Shown: positions 1 to 11,400 of the stretch, one piece after another
Position numbering within the stretch: the stretch's first letter is position 1
Layout: each line of letters begins with the position of its first letter
Assembly (NCBI RefSeq): GCF_014633365.1
Contig: NC_068340.1
Location: 18,703,879 to 18,767,878, forward strand
DNA length: 64,000 nt
Origin: Diospyros lotus
Taxonomy: Eukaryota; Streptophyta; Magnoliopsida; Ericales; Ebenaceae
Direction of reading: 5' to 3'
Notes under the pieces: model-generated
What the model saw: the letters and a program-made list of their open reading frames with translations, nothing else
What the model was told of the DNA's origin: nothing
The model's database searches: none
Translations under genes and position numbers: made by a program

Positions 1-1340
1 CCGCTAAATCTATCTTGAAATTTTCTCCTCCCATATCGAAAATACATCCTTGGCAACCTACCGCAGTTCCTAGGGTCGTACCAGTGGGAGTAGCTATAAC
101 CATTTGATAACCCAGTTCCCTTGGTTCTAACTTTAAACTGTCTACTAATGTATGTGAGACAAATGAATGTGTAGTACTCGGATCTATTAAAGTATGAACG
201 GAAATATCTGAGAAGAATAGTGTACCTTTGATGATTATAGGGTCGGTCTCAGCGTCCTCGCAGGTCAAGTTGTACACACAGCCTTAACGAATATTCTGCG
301 CTCCCCTGCTCAGTTACTCCATCTTCTGCCTCTTCAGGCACTCTCGCGAGATGTGTCCAGGTTGTCTATAGTTATAGCATACAATCCTTCCTTGATACCT
401 AACTTGGGGCGTCTCTTTGTTCTTCGGATAGTTCCTCCCGATGTGACCTTCTTTGCCTCATCCATAACACCTTATAAAGCATATCTTTCCTGGGTGTTTC
501 TTCTTAGACTGAGGACATTTTCCTTTGTCCTTGAGTTGAGACATTGTATTTCCTGTCTTACTACCCTTGCTTCCCTCCTTGACTCTAATTATCCTCAATC
601 GCGCTAAATTCCTTTCAGTGGTTAGGGCTCGATTTAACACTTCTTTGCATGAGTCGATCGCCCACGCTCTCAGAGCTTGTTGAAGATTCACTTACAATCC
701 CGATACAAATTTTGTGCCTTTTGACCTTCGCTAGTCTCATATATGGGCATATACTTGATCAGTTGGATAAATCGAGTATCATACTAGGTCACGAACATTT
801 TGTCAGTTTGCTTTAGCCTCATGAATTCCCAAATTCTTTTTTCCTTCCAATGCCTAGGAAAGTACTTGTCATTAAACATTTCCTTAAATCCCGCCCACGT
901 AAAGATTGGTGCGTCTTCATCTCCGTCCTCACGCTCTTGACGAGATCTTAATAATGAACGCTTAGTTGATTGCCACCATCGTCCTACCTCTTCCTCTAGC
1001 ATGTAGACAACACATCTTACTTTTTCCTCTTCGCTGCATTGAAAATGCTGAAGTAGTTTTTTTGTTAGCTGGAGCCAGTACTCGATTGAGCTGGGATCAT
1101 CACACACTCTACCCTTAAACATAGCTGGTTTGAGGTGTCGGTACTACTCTAACGCTGTGGTTGTATGTCGAGTAGGTTCCTCTCTACTCACATAGGTTAA
1201 CATGTTCTCCAATAATCTTTCCATCCATTCGAGCTGATTTTCACTGGAGCTTGATTCCCCAACGTACTTCCCATTTCCTCCAAGGTGGTTTCCACGGTCA
1301 CCCTGACTCTCGTGGTTACCTTCCTCTCTTCTCCCATAAT
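1..1340 (-). pseudogene. Ty3/gypsy gag-protease fragment, degenerate
   Basis: The minus strand encodes a retrotransposon gag domain (1,340-780; for example EYWLQLTKKLLQHFQCSEEE, VGRWWQ, FKEMFNDKYFPRHW). Two CCHC zinc knuckles follow near 480-420 and 370-320, and an aspartic protease begins near 200 and runs off the window. The first knuckle has a stop in it and lacks its last Cys; the second has Tyr for the second Cys (CYNYRQPGHISREC). The protease active site reads LIDPSTTHSFVS, so the D-S/T-G triad is changed to D-P-S. A stop also lies near 1,150 in gag. Family: retrotrans_gag plus RVP_2. Function is certainly lost. Confidence 0.8.
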
Positions 1341-1376
1341 CGTTGGTAATTGGATCTTGGAGTTATCGTGTATTCA

Positions 1377-1715
1377 CCATCTAGAGTGAACCACTGAAAT
1401 AAGTTATACATAAGACGAGATCGTTTCTTAAAAGAATGACAATCTTATTTATTAAAAGTAAACCACGAAACATAACATCCTAACATAACATGTTATTATA
1501 TTATTATTTTTTTCCTTCCTTTAGCTAATCCTTCGGCTTCCAGATCCATGTCTCTTTATGACCCACGTCATCGTCAGATTCAGCCGGGGGTCCTTCATCA
1601 TCCTTCTAAGACTCCTCATCAGAACTGATGTTGATGACATCCTCTTCTTCTTTGAGTTCCGCAGCGGCGACATCTTCCTGAGCTTCTTCGTCCATAGCTG
1701 ATAGAAATGAAATGC
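1377..1715 (-). other. leader or 5' gag region of the minus-strand gypsy, unrecognised
   Basis: No recognisable domain. An acidic stretch on the minus strand (about 1,610-1,695: runs of Glu and Asp ending in ISSDEES) may be the N-terminus of gag or chance coding. No primer binding site was found. Confidence 0.3.
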
Positions 1716-3464
1716 AATGGAACACACCAAGAAGGGGGTGAATTGGTATAATAAAAATAATTTTTTGAGAAACAGAGATGTCGTCTGTGAAGACCATGGA
1801 TTCGTTAAACCTCAAGACCTTAAAATGTCACGATGAGGTATCAACAGTGCAAAGACAATCTCGTCTTGAATATAATGAATATGAAATTCTTATGGATGAG
1901 AGGTTAAATATACAATATAAGTAGAAGATATAAAGATGCTAGTAATGGAAAACAAAGACAGAATGCACCAACACACAAGAGACGCATATTTATAGTGGTT
2001 CGGCTTTCCAAGCCTAGTCCACTTCCTTAGCTGCCCACTAAGAATTTTGGAATAAATCCACTAACAACCCCCTACTCAAACCAAGTAGGTCCTCTAGTCC
2101 ATGACTAGGAAATGTACAACCTCCCAATCTAATGGGCCCTTTAGCTTACGCTAGGTCAAATACAGTAAACGTGAGAATGGGAATCTAAGAGTACAACTCT
2201 TAGTTACAAGCTTTCTTAGTACAACTCTTATTAAATGTTTCCACCAGTCTTCAATCGATTCTCCCAACTCTTATTTATAGTTGATGGTAGATAAATACAA
2301 AAATCGGACCGTTGTGGTAGTTGAGCGAGCATTAAATGCAAAAAAAACTAGCCGTTACAAGTTTCTATGAAACAAACTATCGACAGACTAAAGAGGTTAG
2401 TCGACTATATTTTTGAATAAAACTAAGGCATGATCGACAGATAAGTAAGCATAGTCAACAAATGACCAACCAAAACTACTGATAGTCAAAAAACACTTCC
2501 ACATAGTCCACACATAAAAAATATAAAAAAAATTTCTATCATCATACACAAGGATAGTCGATAGAAAAATTATAGCAGTCAACATGATAAACAAGATAGT
2601 GGACAGAACAAAAGATAGTTGACAGATGCCTATGCATAGTCGAAAGCTTCACGGTACATAGTCGACAGATATTAGGCATAGTCGACAAATCAAACATGCA
2701 TAGTCGACTATTTGCTTGGAAAAACTTAACACTAAACTGATAACATGTAAAAGAACACTTAATTGATACAGAACATTACAACATAGTTACATTTCTTTAA
2801 TTTATATTTTACCTTCCAATTACTTTAATACATAGATGTAAATAAGAAAGTACCCCCTATTTGGATTCAATAAAAATATCCAAAAAATCAAAATCCATAA
2901 CCATAAGAAAATAGAATTTTGGTTTTAGTACAAACTCGAGATTTAGCAAATTTGCCACTCTCAAAATACATACCTTCTATTTATTGAAAAATTCATTAAA
3001 AATCGTTTTAACAACAATGAATACTGGCTATAAAAATACCAGGAGATAGTTTTTCAAAATGAAAATATTTTCATATATGTCTCCTTATAATGTGCTAATC
3101 TTCTAGACTTAGAGACATAACATTTCTTATTTCATTTTGATACACAAAATACTATAATACTTATTTTTTCTAATCTCCACTAATATAGAAAATCATATTC
3201 TTGACAAATTACTTAGAGAATAAATTGATTTTATTTTTCATCATCAAAACCAAACACAAGAGTAAAATATCAATCTCCCTTTTTTTGATGATGACAAAAA
3301 CCTTTTATTTTTCAAAATCAATTTTATCAATTTTTAACAGATATCTCTCCCCCTTTTTGGAACATACAGAGAACATATATATATATAATGCTCCCCCTTA
3401 AACCAAGATATGATAAAAATCATTCATCTAGTAAAACACACAGCTAGATGCAAATATTCATTGG
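1716..3464 (+). repeat. dispersed non-coding repeat family, copy A
   Basis: The copy is defined by landmarks shared with copies B, C and E. The head is AGGGGGTGAATTGG-like at about 1,730. The box ATTTATAGTGGTTCGGC is at 1,988-2,004, followed by AAGCCTAGTCCAC and CCCACTAAG. A cluster of (T)AGTCGAC(AGAT) motifs spans about 2,390-2,710. The tail is CTCCCTTTTTTTGATGATGAC near 3,273 with CTCCCCCTT runs to about 3,400. It has no coding potential. Segment 2,790-3,065 is closely repeated at 63,440-63,720. The element type is not established; a non-autonomous LTR element or LTR fragment is my guess. Confidence 0.6.
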
Positions 3465-3822
3465 CAAGAGTAAAATATCAATCTCCCATTTTTTTATGAT
3501 GACAACAACTTTTTCTTTTACAAAATCAATTTTATCAATTTTAAACATATGAGGTATCAACCTCAAGACCTTAAAATGGCACAATGAGGTATCAACCTTG
3601 TAAAGACAATCTCGTCTTGAATATAATGAATATGAAATTCTTATGGATGAGAGGTTAAATATACAATATACATAGAAGATATAAAGATGCTAATAATGGA
3701 AAACAAAGACATAAAGCACCAACACAAAAGAGACGCTAATTTATAGTGGTTCGGCTTTCCAATCCTAGTCCACTACCTTAGCTACCCACTAAGGATTTTG
3801 GAATAAATCCACTAACAACCGA
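3465..3822 (+). repeat. partial tandem duplicate of copy A (tail joined to head)
   Basis: Positions 3,465-3,545 repeat the tail at about 3,258-3,337. They are joined directly to 3,545-3,822, which repeats the head-proximal segment 1,801-2,075, including the box at 3,739-3,755. The tail-to-head order fits a head-to-tail tandem of the repeat that later lost most of its second unit. Confidence 0.7.
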
Positions 3823-3838
3823 GTAAAGACAATCCGCA

Positions 3839-5425
3839 TGTTGCACCTGAATCCTTACACATAATTCGTTAAAGATTTCAAAATAGTTGATGCAATATAC
3901 CACATGTTCAATATGCATACGATGCCATAAATACTTTAAGTAAAATGCCTACATGATACATCCCAAGTTCTGGAGGGTATAACTGCTCGCTGGAACTGGT
4001 CCAAACACGTGCAACCTAAGATTGAGAGGGTAGAAATGCTCACCTGAACCCACTACACACACACCAAACCATTTTCAAGACAAAGAGTAAGACTGGAATC
4101 TAACTACTCAACTTATCTCAGAAAAAGTCAATTTTTACCTTGCAAAGCGTGTCAAACCTCAAAAGTTGTGCAATCTCTTCTTCTCCAAAAATTTCTATTT
4201 CACCCATATTTTCCTTTATTTTTCATATTTTTTCATAAATTCTTTTCCTTAGAAATTTCAAAATAATTATCTATCATGCATTTTCACCAAATATTTTTCC
4301 ATTAATATTCCCAAAATATTTTTTTAAAAATTAAAAAAATAATTTTGAAGGAAAACAGTACCTCACGCGCCACACACAACCACTGGCGAGTGAAGCCCAT
4401 GTGCACATTCTTCTTCGATTGTCTTCTTCTGCTCTGGCAGTCTGTAATGATCTCTAATGGCCAATCCAACTACATGGCCTTGAAGCTCTACTAACCAAAA
4501 GGAGCTCAAAAGTCTGGTTACAGGTGCGGCGCCGATGAGGCCTGACTTTCCGGCCAACTTGTTAAAACCCTATGAAACGTATACCAATCCCCTCCCCCAA
4601 AAAACAAATTCTCCAAAAATGTTTCCTAGAACTCAAATAACAAAATCCCTCTATCCTTGAGGCTCGATTCAAGCTAAAATGAGAGAAATTTTGCCCGATT
4701 TTCTTTTGAAACCCTTGGCCTTCAACCCCCTCTTTATACCCATTTTCAACACAAAAAACCACCAAATCTTGGGCGTTCTTATCCCTTCAGCACCAAATCT
4801 AGCCTTTAAATCAATCAAATAACCCTAAATCGTGCACAAAATCCCTCAAAAAATCCATTTGAATCGGCGATCACATCTGCTATAAATTCCAGTCAAATCT
4901 CGCTCGATCTCGACCAATGGCCATCCCCAATTGTTCCATAATAACCTGGAGGCTATTCTAGAGCCTCAAGGAAAGCTTCCTAATGACCAAAGGCGGCTGA
5001 CCGGCGACCACAGGGCGGCCGATCTGTTTCACACCATAAGTTCCATTTTTTTCACTTTTACCCCTTTCTTGATATCCCTAAACTTTCCATTAATTCCTCT
5101 ATTGCATACAAGTTCCATACTCTTCATTTCCCTCAAGAATTTCCAAAAAATTCATCGTTTCGACCTCCCTCGAGCGGTTTACTTTTTTTATACTTTGGCC
5201 CGGATGCCCCTAATCTCGTGTTTTTTACCTCAAACCTTTGCGAATCTCTTGGTTTTCTCAAATCCTACTTATTTGGGAAATTTTACCTTCATTGACTTGC
5301 TTTGACATGGACACTTTCCTTTCGTTCATGTTTTGGATATTAAATATTGGCCCGAAACTATGATAGACTTCATTTTAACCCCACAACTTTCAAAATATCT
5401 TTGATATAAAATTTAGGGTATTACA
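3839..5425 (-). repeat. probable gypsy LTR on the minus strand
   Basis: The right edge gives TGTAATACCCTAAATTT on the minus strand, a common start of plant chromovirus LTRs. Inside, GGTATAAAGA (minus strand, 4,731-4,740) looks like a TATA box ahead of a region resembling a transcribed leader. The left edge at 3,839 (TGTTGC on the plus strand) is tentative. No partner LTR lies in the window. Confidence 0.45.
4731..4740 (-). promoter_or_regulatory. TATA-like box in the minus-strand LTR
   Basis: GGTATAAAGA on the minus strand, about 690 bases inside the LTR start, followed by a G-rich leader-like stretch. Placement suits the U3-R boundary of a plant gypsy LTR. Confidence 0.4.
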
Positions 5426-5439
5426 TCAATGCCCCACTC

Positions 5440-8400
5440 TTACTAATAATCCGCAAGTTCAAGGACGAGTGTTTGCATTGACAGCGGTGGAGGCTGAATA
5501 AGGGAATGACATCATGCAAGGTATTCTTACATTATATGATAATGATGTTCTTGTGTTGTTTGATACAGGATCTATGAATTCTGTCATAGCACCGTTTATT
5601 GTGCATTATATTCCTATTCCTCGAAGTTTGTTGCCATATTATCTATCTGTTACCATGTTGGGTGGTATTATTTTGCTAAGGAGTGAGGTGATCAGAGGTT
5701 GTGAGATTAAGGTGCACAATAAGGTATTACCAAGTTACTTCGTCGTACTTGCTATTAAGGATTTTGACCTTATCTTGGGCATGGATTGGCTATCACAGTA
5801 TTGTGCTAAGGTTGATTATCATCGGAAGGTAATCTCTTTTGAATTTCCCCAACAACCAGTTATTTTATTCAGGGTGTTAAGCCAATAGTTTCGACCCCGA
5901 TTATTTTAGTGATGAAAGTAGAGAAGTTGATACGGCATGGAGGTAAGGTGTATCTCGCCTTTGTGACTGTCACAGTAAAAGTGATGGGAGAGTTATTAGA
6001 GCTTCCAGTGATCTGAGATTTCTTGAATGTATTTTTGGACTAGTTTCCAGGATTGCCACCATACAAAGAGATAGATTTTGCGATTGATTTGTTGCTAGGT
6101 ACTCAACCAAATTCTAAGACTATGTAGAATGGTTGTAAATGAATTAAAGGAGTTAAAAGTGCAGGTGCAAGATTTATTAGAAAAAGGGTTCATTCAAACT
6201 AGTACGTCGCCTTGGGAAGCACTGGTGCTATTTATGCGAAAGAATGATGGATCTATGTAGCTATGTATTGATTATCGACAACTGAATCAAGTTACAGTGA
6301 AGAATAAGTACCCACTTTCTCCAGTAGATAACTTGTTGGATTAGCTTCGAGGAGCCTCAATTTTCTCCAAGATTGATTTGAGATCAGGGTACCATCAGGT
6401 ACGGCTCATAGATGAAGATATCCCAAAGATGACATTCTGCATGGGTTATGGCCATTATGAATTTGTGCTTATGCCATTCGAATTAATGAATGCACCAGCG
6501 GTATTTATGGACTTCATGAACTAGGTGTTCATGCAGTATCTAGATTGCTTTGTAATTGTTTTTATCGATGATATTTTGATTTACTCACCAAACCTAGAGG
6601 AACATGAGATACACCTTAGGATGGTTCTACAGAGGCTTAGGGAGAAAGAATTATATGCTAAGTTTTCCAAGAGCGAGATTTAGTAAAGTCAAGTAGGGTT
6701 CCTTGAACATGTGGTATTTGGAGAAGGCATTTATGTTGACCCAACAAAGATTGAGGTTGTGTTAGAATGGCCAAGGCCTACGATGGTGATTGAGGTTTGG
6801 AGATTTCTTGGACTCATTGGTTATTATCGGCGATTTATAGAAGGATTTGCTCGCTTAGCCTCACCTATGACCAAGCTGACAAGGAAATGAGTTAGTTTTG
6901 ATTGGGATGATTCCTGTGATGCTTCCAGGAGTTAAAGCGGCGGTTGACTATAACACATGTGTTGGCCATACCTAAGAGCAGTAAGCAATTTACAGATTAC
7001 AATGATGCTTCCTATGTAGGGTTGGGATGCGTGCTGATGTAAGATGGGCTCGTGAATTCCTATGAATCCAATTAGTTGAAGAAGCATGATAAGAATTACC
7101 CTAACCATGATCTGGAGTTAGCAGCCATTATGTTTACCTTAAAGATTTGGAGACATTATCTTTATGGAGAAAAGGTACAGGTATATACAGATCATAAGAG
7201 TTTGAAATATTTATTTTCTCAGAATGAATTAAACATGAGACAACGTCGGTGGATGGAATTGATAAAGGATTACGATTGTTAGATTTTATACCATCTAGGA
7301 AAAGCTAACGTTGTAGCCAATGCTTTGAGTCATCGTGGAGTAGCAATTGCGGTAATGATGGTGTAGAAGTAGTTATTCTTAGAGCAAATGAGTGAACTCG
7401 CTATCTCAGCAACACCAGAAGGACCTGTGCTACATTGTGCTTACATGAGTGTTCAGTCAAACCTAATAGACTGGATACGAGAACTACAATGAATTGATGA
7501 GAGGCTAGAGCAAATTTTAGCAGATATGGAAAGATACGGTCCTATGGGTTATAGCCAAAGGAATGATGGCTTATTGCTATACCGTGGGTGGATTTGCATG
7601 CCAGATGACGAGGCACTGAGGCAATTGATTCTATCAAAAGCCCACCAAACACGTTATATCATACACCTAGGAACTACAAAGATGTATCAAAATAGACACA
7701 ATAACTTTTGGTGTGATGGTATGAAAATGAATGTGGCAAAGTTTGTATCACGATGCCCAGTGTGCCAGCAGGTGAAAGTTGAGCACCAGAGACTCGTAGG
7801 GTTTTTATAGCCATTGTCTATTCCAAAATGGAAATGGGACAATATTACCATGGATTTTGTTTCAAGATTGTCGCATACAGGTGAAGGACATGATGTTATA
7901 TGGCTGACTATCAACAAGCTGACGAAGTTGGCTCACTTCCTATCTATTAAGAAGACATTCCCTATGCACTGTTTGGCTAAATTACATATTAGGGAGATTG
8001 TGAGACTCCACGGTGTTCCCGTTAGTATAGCATCTAATTGTGATCCTAGATTTACTTTCTGATTTTGGGAAGCGTTATAGAGTGCCTTGGGGACTCGGTT
8101 GACGTTCAATATGGCATTTCACCCGTAGAAAGATGGAAAGTCAAAGCAGACCATACAAACCCTTGAGGATATGTTGCTAGCATATGTTTTGGATTTCCCT
8201 AGTAGCTGGGAAGATCATTTGGCTTTAGTGGAGTTAGCGTACAACAATAGTTACAACTCAAGTATTGGGATAGCATCGTACCAGGCACTACATGGAAGAC
8301 CTTGCAGATCTCCTATCTATTGGATTGAAGTAGGAGATGGTGTATTGTTAGGATTGGAGATCACTAAGCAAACAATAGGAAATATTCTGTTGATCAGGGC

Positions 8401-8775
8401 TAGAATGAAAGCATCCCAAGACAAGAAGAAAAGCTATGTGGACAGACGATGAAGGGATTTAGAGTTCACCATCAGGGATTATGTTTTTCTGAGAGTGATG
8501 CCTTCTTGTAGGGTACGGCGTTTCAAAGTTTTAGGGAAGCTTAGTTCATGTTCTGTGGGACCGTTTATGATATTGGAGTGAGTTCTCTTGGACATTAAAG
8601 AGGGTGCAACTTATAATGAGATGCCTATTTGTATTTTGGACCGCAAGGAGATGGTACTCTAGAATCAATCTATCCCTTATCTGAAGGTTCAATGGCAATG
8701 CCATGGACTAAATGAGACTACATGGGAGCTAGAAGAGGAAATAAAACGCATCTACCTCCAGTTGTTCGAGTGACC
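5440..8775 (+). pseudogene. gypsy pol: PR-RT-RH-INT-chromodomain, many stops
   Basis: The protease keeps its active site LFDTGS (5,555-5,575) and the DFDLILGMDWL motif near 5,760. RT runs about 6,000-6,900 with [11 protein letters not shown] and the catalytic FIDDIL (near 6,565). RNase H lies at about 7,060-7,300 ([11 protein letters not shown]). Integrase has the HHCC finger (7,660-7,780, ending CPVCQQVK) and the MDF Asp near 7,853. The second catalytic Asp is Asn (SNCDPRF, near 8,035), and the Glu of the usual SERTIQ-type motif is Lys or lost (GKSKQTIQ, near 8,140). A chromodomain-like tail follows at 8,680-8,765 (TTWELEEEIKR). At least a dozen in-frame TAG/TGA/TAA codons, several explicable as C-to-T changes, plus frameshifts make it non-functional. 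Confidence 0.92.
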
Positions 8776-8803
8776 AGGTATGAATTTAGAGGACCAGATT
8801 CTT

Positions 8804-8818
8804 TTAAGGGGGGAAGGA
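8804..8818 (+). other. polypurine tract
   Basis: AAGGGGGGAAGG-type purine run immediately before the LTR start TGTAACGACC at 8,821, in the position expected of the plus-strand primer of an LTR retrotransposon. Confidence 0.8.
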
Positions 8819-9155
8819 TTTGTAACGACCCATTATCGGGGTCTTAGGTATTGTGGTATTTAAGTGTATTTGGTGTATGTTTGTAGGGTGTAAGAGGGGG
8901 ATGTGGTTGTAGGCAGTAGTTGTCGAAAGATTGCATCAAAGTTTTTGACTGATTGAGGAAGTTTTCGATAGGTTACATTGAATCTATCGATTGATTGATG
9001 AAATTGTCGACAGATTGCTTGAGACTATCGGCCAATTATTACTAGGATCATCTTCCTAAGCCACTTTTAGGTCTGTTAGGCAGTGGTGGAGCTCAGTAGG
9101 TGTCTTCTAGAAGGTTTTGGCTCGTGTAAGGGCATTCCTATAACATCTAAGGGGC

Positions 9156-9165
9156 TATATAAATA
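9156..9165 (+). promoter_or_regulatory. TATA box of the gypsy LTR
   Basis: TATATAAATA about 335 bases into the LTR, followed by a purine-rich GAGAGAAGAGAAG leader, as in many plant chromovirus LTR promoters. Confidence 0.55.
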
Positions 9166-9630
9166 GAGAGAAGAGAAGAGAAAGAGAGGAAGAAAGGAAG
9201 GAAAAAAGATGAAAAAGAAGAAAAGAAAGAGGCAGCAGTTTAAGGCAATTCCTTCTTTGTTAAAGGCAAGTTCTATACCCCTTTTGTAAGCTCCTAACCT
9301 TAACTTAGCCTTGGAATATCTTTTTCTAGTTACCAAATCCTTAGGTTGTTTAAGTGAGCCTTGTTTTGAGAAATTATTGAGTCTCTTGATGTGTTTTGTT
9401 CTATTTGACCGAGAAGGGCTTGTATCACCTTTCAATTGTTGTGAAATGATGCCTCACCTTGATGGGGTAGGTTTTAAGTGGGTGGAAAGCTGGTTGGTTG
9501 GTGAATTTTGGTGTCTTCATATGTTGTATGAGTTGCTAGGCTTTTAGGCTGTTGACCGATTAGGCATAGCTATCTACCATTTGGTGTTGTGGGAGGAAAT
9601 TGTTGACAGTCTCATGTAAGCTGTCTATCG

Positions 9631-9717
9631 GTTGCCCTTGAGACACAAGTTGTCAATCGGTTGCCCTTGAGACACAAGTTGTCAATCGGTTGCCCTTGAG
9701 ACACAAACTGTCAATCG
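9631..9717 (+). repeat. 29-bp tandem repeat, three copies, inside the LTR
   Basis: Copies at 9,631-9,659, 9,660-9,688 and 9,689-9,717. Each begins GTTGCCCTTGAGACACAA and ends TGTCAATCG; the third differs slightly. It sits within the TGTCGA-motif cluster of the LTR. Confidence 0.92.
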
Positions 9718-11024
9718 ATGCTCGGGAGTTTGTCGATCGATCCTGTTTTGTTTGTATTTTACAACATGTTGATGTGATGTTAAGGTTCGGGTTTGCACTA
9801 TAGGTGGATCATATGATATGTATGCTTGAGCACGGACATCGTTGGGTCACTAGGAGCATTGGCATTGCATTGAATATGTATGTCCATGTGGGCGAAACAT
9901 GGCTTGATGCCTGGTTTTATGGGGGTCTTATATCATTTTTATGCTTACTACGCCATTGCATTTATTATGTGTTACATTACATGGCTATTGATGCATGCGA
10001 TAGATTTATCTGTGGGCTCGAGTGACGGGAGGACCATCCCAAGGGAGCTTCGGCTCGATATATTGGTATGAGAGCTTCAGTTCGATTTACTATTGTGGGA
10101 GGTTTGGCTCGTAATGTTGGTATGAAGACTAGATCACATGGAGTAGATTTTGGAGCAGCGACTCATGTTGATTGTCTTACTAGTTCATAGCAACGGGAAA
10201 GTTTGGATTGAAGGACTTAGGCACCGGTATGTCTTATGTGGGCCCCAAGAACTGTTATGTGCATGTTTCTTTATACGTTTACTGCATGGCTTGAGGTTTA
10301 TGATATGGATGTGTATATGATTGTGCACGTGTCATGTAGGTGGTTTGGGTTATTTCCTCAGCTCTATTACCCTTTTGTTCTTTATGCTTGCTAAGTCTTG
10401 TGACTCATTCTTACTTTACATCATTTCAGGTAAAAGGAAAACTAAGATTAAGGGCAAGGGTGGCAGTATCTGAGTTATCAGGTAGCAGGGTGTACAGAGT
10501 GGTCCCAACTATCGAGTCTTAGGGGAGTCTTGTAGCTTTTGTGTGTTTGTTAGCCCTTGGTGTTGTGTTGTATATTTGGCGTTGTGTTATGTTAAAGGTT
10601 ATGTTGTGATGTTGGCACCTCCATATTTCTTTAGCTATGTATATATCATGTTTCTGCTATGCTAAGTTGCTGTTAAATGAAAGTGAATGGTAGAGTTATG
10701 CTTTTCTATTATTCTCTCATGGGACTTCCTTTTGATTTCCTATGATGATGGGATATCTAGTTGGGAGCTCTCACAATCATTATTGTCTATGTCGATAGGA
10801 GTGGTTGCATGAAAATTTGGGGTTTGCTCCCCCTAGTTTAGTTATCGATACTCAAGTCATTATGGAGTATCAACAAATGTGTACTGAGAAAGATAAATCC
10901 AGTCTTTTTACCTATTAAAGTCTTGCTTTTTATATAGGCTTATGCGAGATGAAATACTTAGAGTTATATCTTGAGATTCTTAAGCTCGATGGTTATGGGT
11001 TGAATAATTCTTTATTAAATTAAT

Positions 11025-11165
11025 TATAGCGATGGAATTTTTCGTCGCTAAAATAAATTAAAAAAATATATAAAAAATTTATTACGACGAAATAATTTCG
11101 TTGCAATCCATTAAATTTTTTTAAAAATTTTAGCGACGAAATTTATTTTCGTGGCTAAAATTAAT
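11025..11165. repeat. left subterminal repeats of CACTA 1
   Basis: Copies of GCGATGGAATTTTTCGTCGC and TTTAGCGACGAAATTT in both orientations, matching the right-end subterminal block of the same element. Confidence 0.75.
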
Positions 11166-11400
11166 ATATTTTTAATTTAATTTTAATTTATTATTTAATT
11201 TTTAAATTTATTTATAATTAATTATTAAACAAATTATATAAAAATTCTAAAATTTATATTTATAATATAAAAATTAATATTCAAACAAGAAACTAATAAT
11301 TGTCTGTTACATACTAATCGTTACATAAAAATAACTGCAAAAACTAATCATCTAAATCATCACTAGCATTAGGTGAGTTAAGTTGATGAGTCGATTGTGG

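Larger units (their letters stand above)
1..5425 (-). mobile_element. decayed Ty3/gypsy element, minus strand, left end outside window
   Basis: Reading leftwards, this region carries a probable 5' LTR (5,425 down to about 3,839), a leader, then gag and protease running off the window edge. The leader holds an inserted non-coding repeat (copy A and a partial duplicate, about 1,716-3,822). The LTR side starts TGTAATACCC on the minus strand, as many plant chromovirus LTRs do. Coding parts have stops and lost metal ligands, so the element is dead. It appears inserted against the protease of the plus-strand gypsy that resumes at about 5,440. No 5-bp target duplication could be confirmed, and the link between the LTR and this gag is an inference from order and orientation. 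Confidence 0.55.
5426..10780 (+). mobile_element. decayed Ty3/gypsy chromovirus (Tekay/Del-like), plus strand
   Basis: Order on the plus strand is protease, reverse transcriptase, RNase H, integrase, chromodomain-like C-terminus, polypurine tract (8,804-8,818) and 3' LTR from 8,821. The C-terminal chromodomain and LTR start TGTAACGACC point to the chromovirus branch, Tekay/Del-like. The 5' LTR and gag are absent: the protease reading frame begins right beside the minus-strand LTR edge at 5,425, so the left part was probably displaced by that insertion. The right LTR end is uncertain (about 10,700-10,900). Confidence 0.8.
8821..10780 (+). repeat. 3' LTR of the plus-strand gypsy
   Basis: Starts TGTAACGACCC right after the polypurine tract. 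It contains a TATA box (9,156-9,165), clusters of TCGACAGATT/TCGATTGATT-like motifs (8,930-9,030 and 9,600-9,745) and a 29-bp tandem array. Two short open frames inside it (9,804-10,071) have no recognisable domain. The right end is approximate because no second copy is present for comparison. Confidence 0.65.

Noticed and set aside
2390..2710. CRISPR-like array of AGTCGACAGAT repeats
   Set aside because: Motifs are short, imperfect and unevenly spaced, and the context is a plant nuclear genome with no associated genes.
9804..10522. Short plus-strand frames within the gypsy LTR
   Set aside because: No domain, and they lie within an LTR between its TATA box and its right end.
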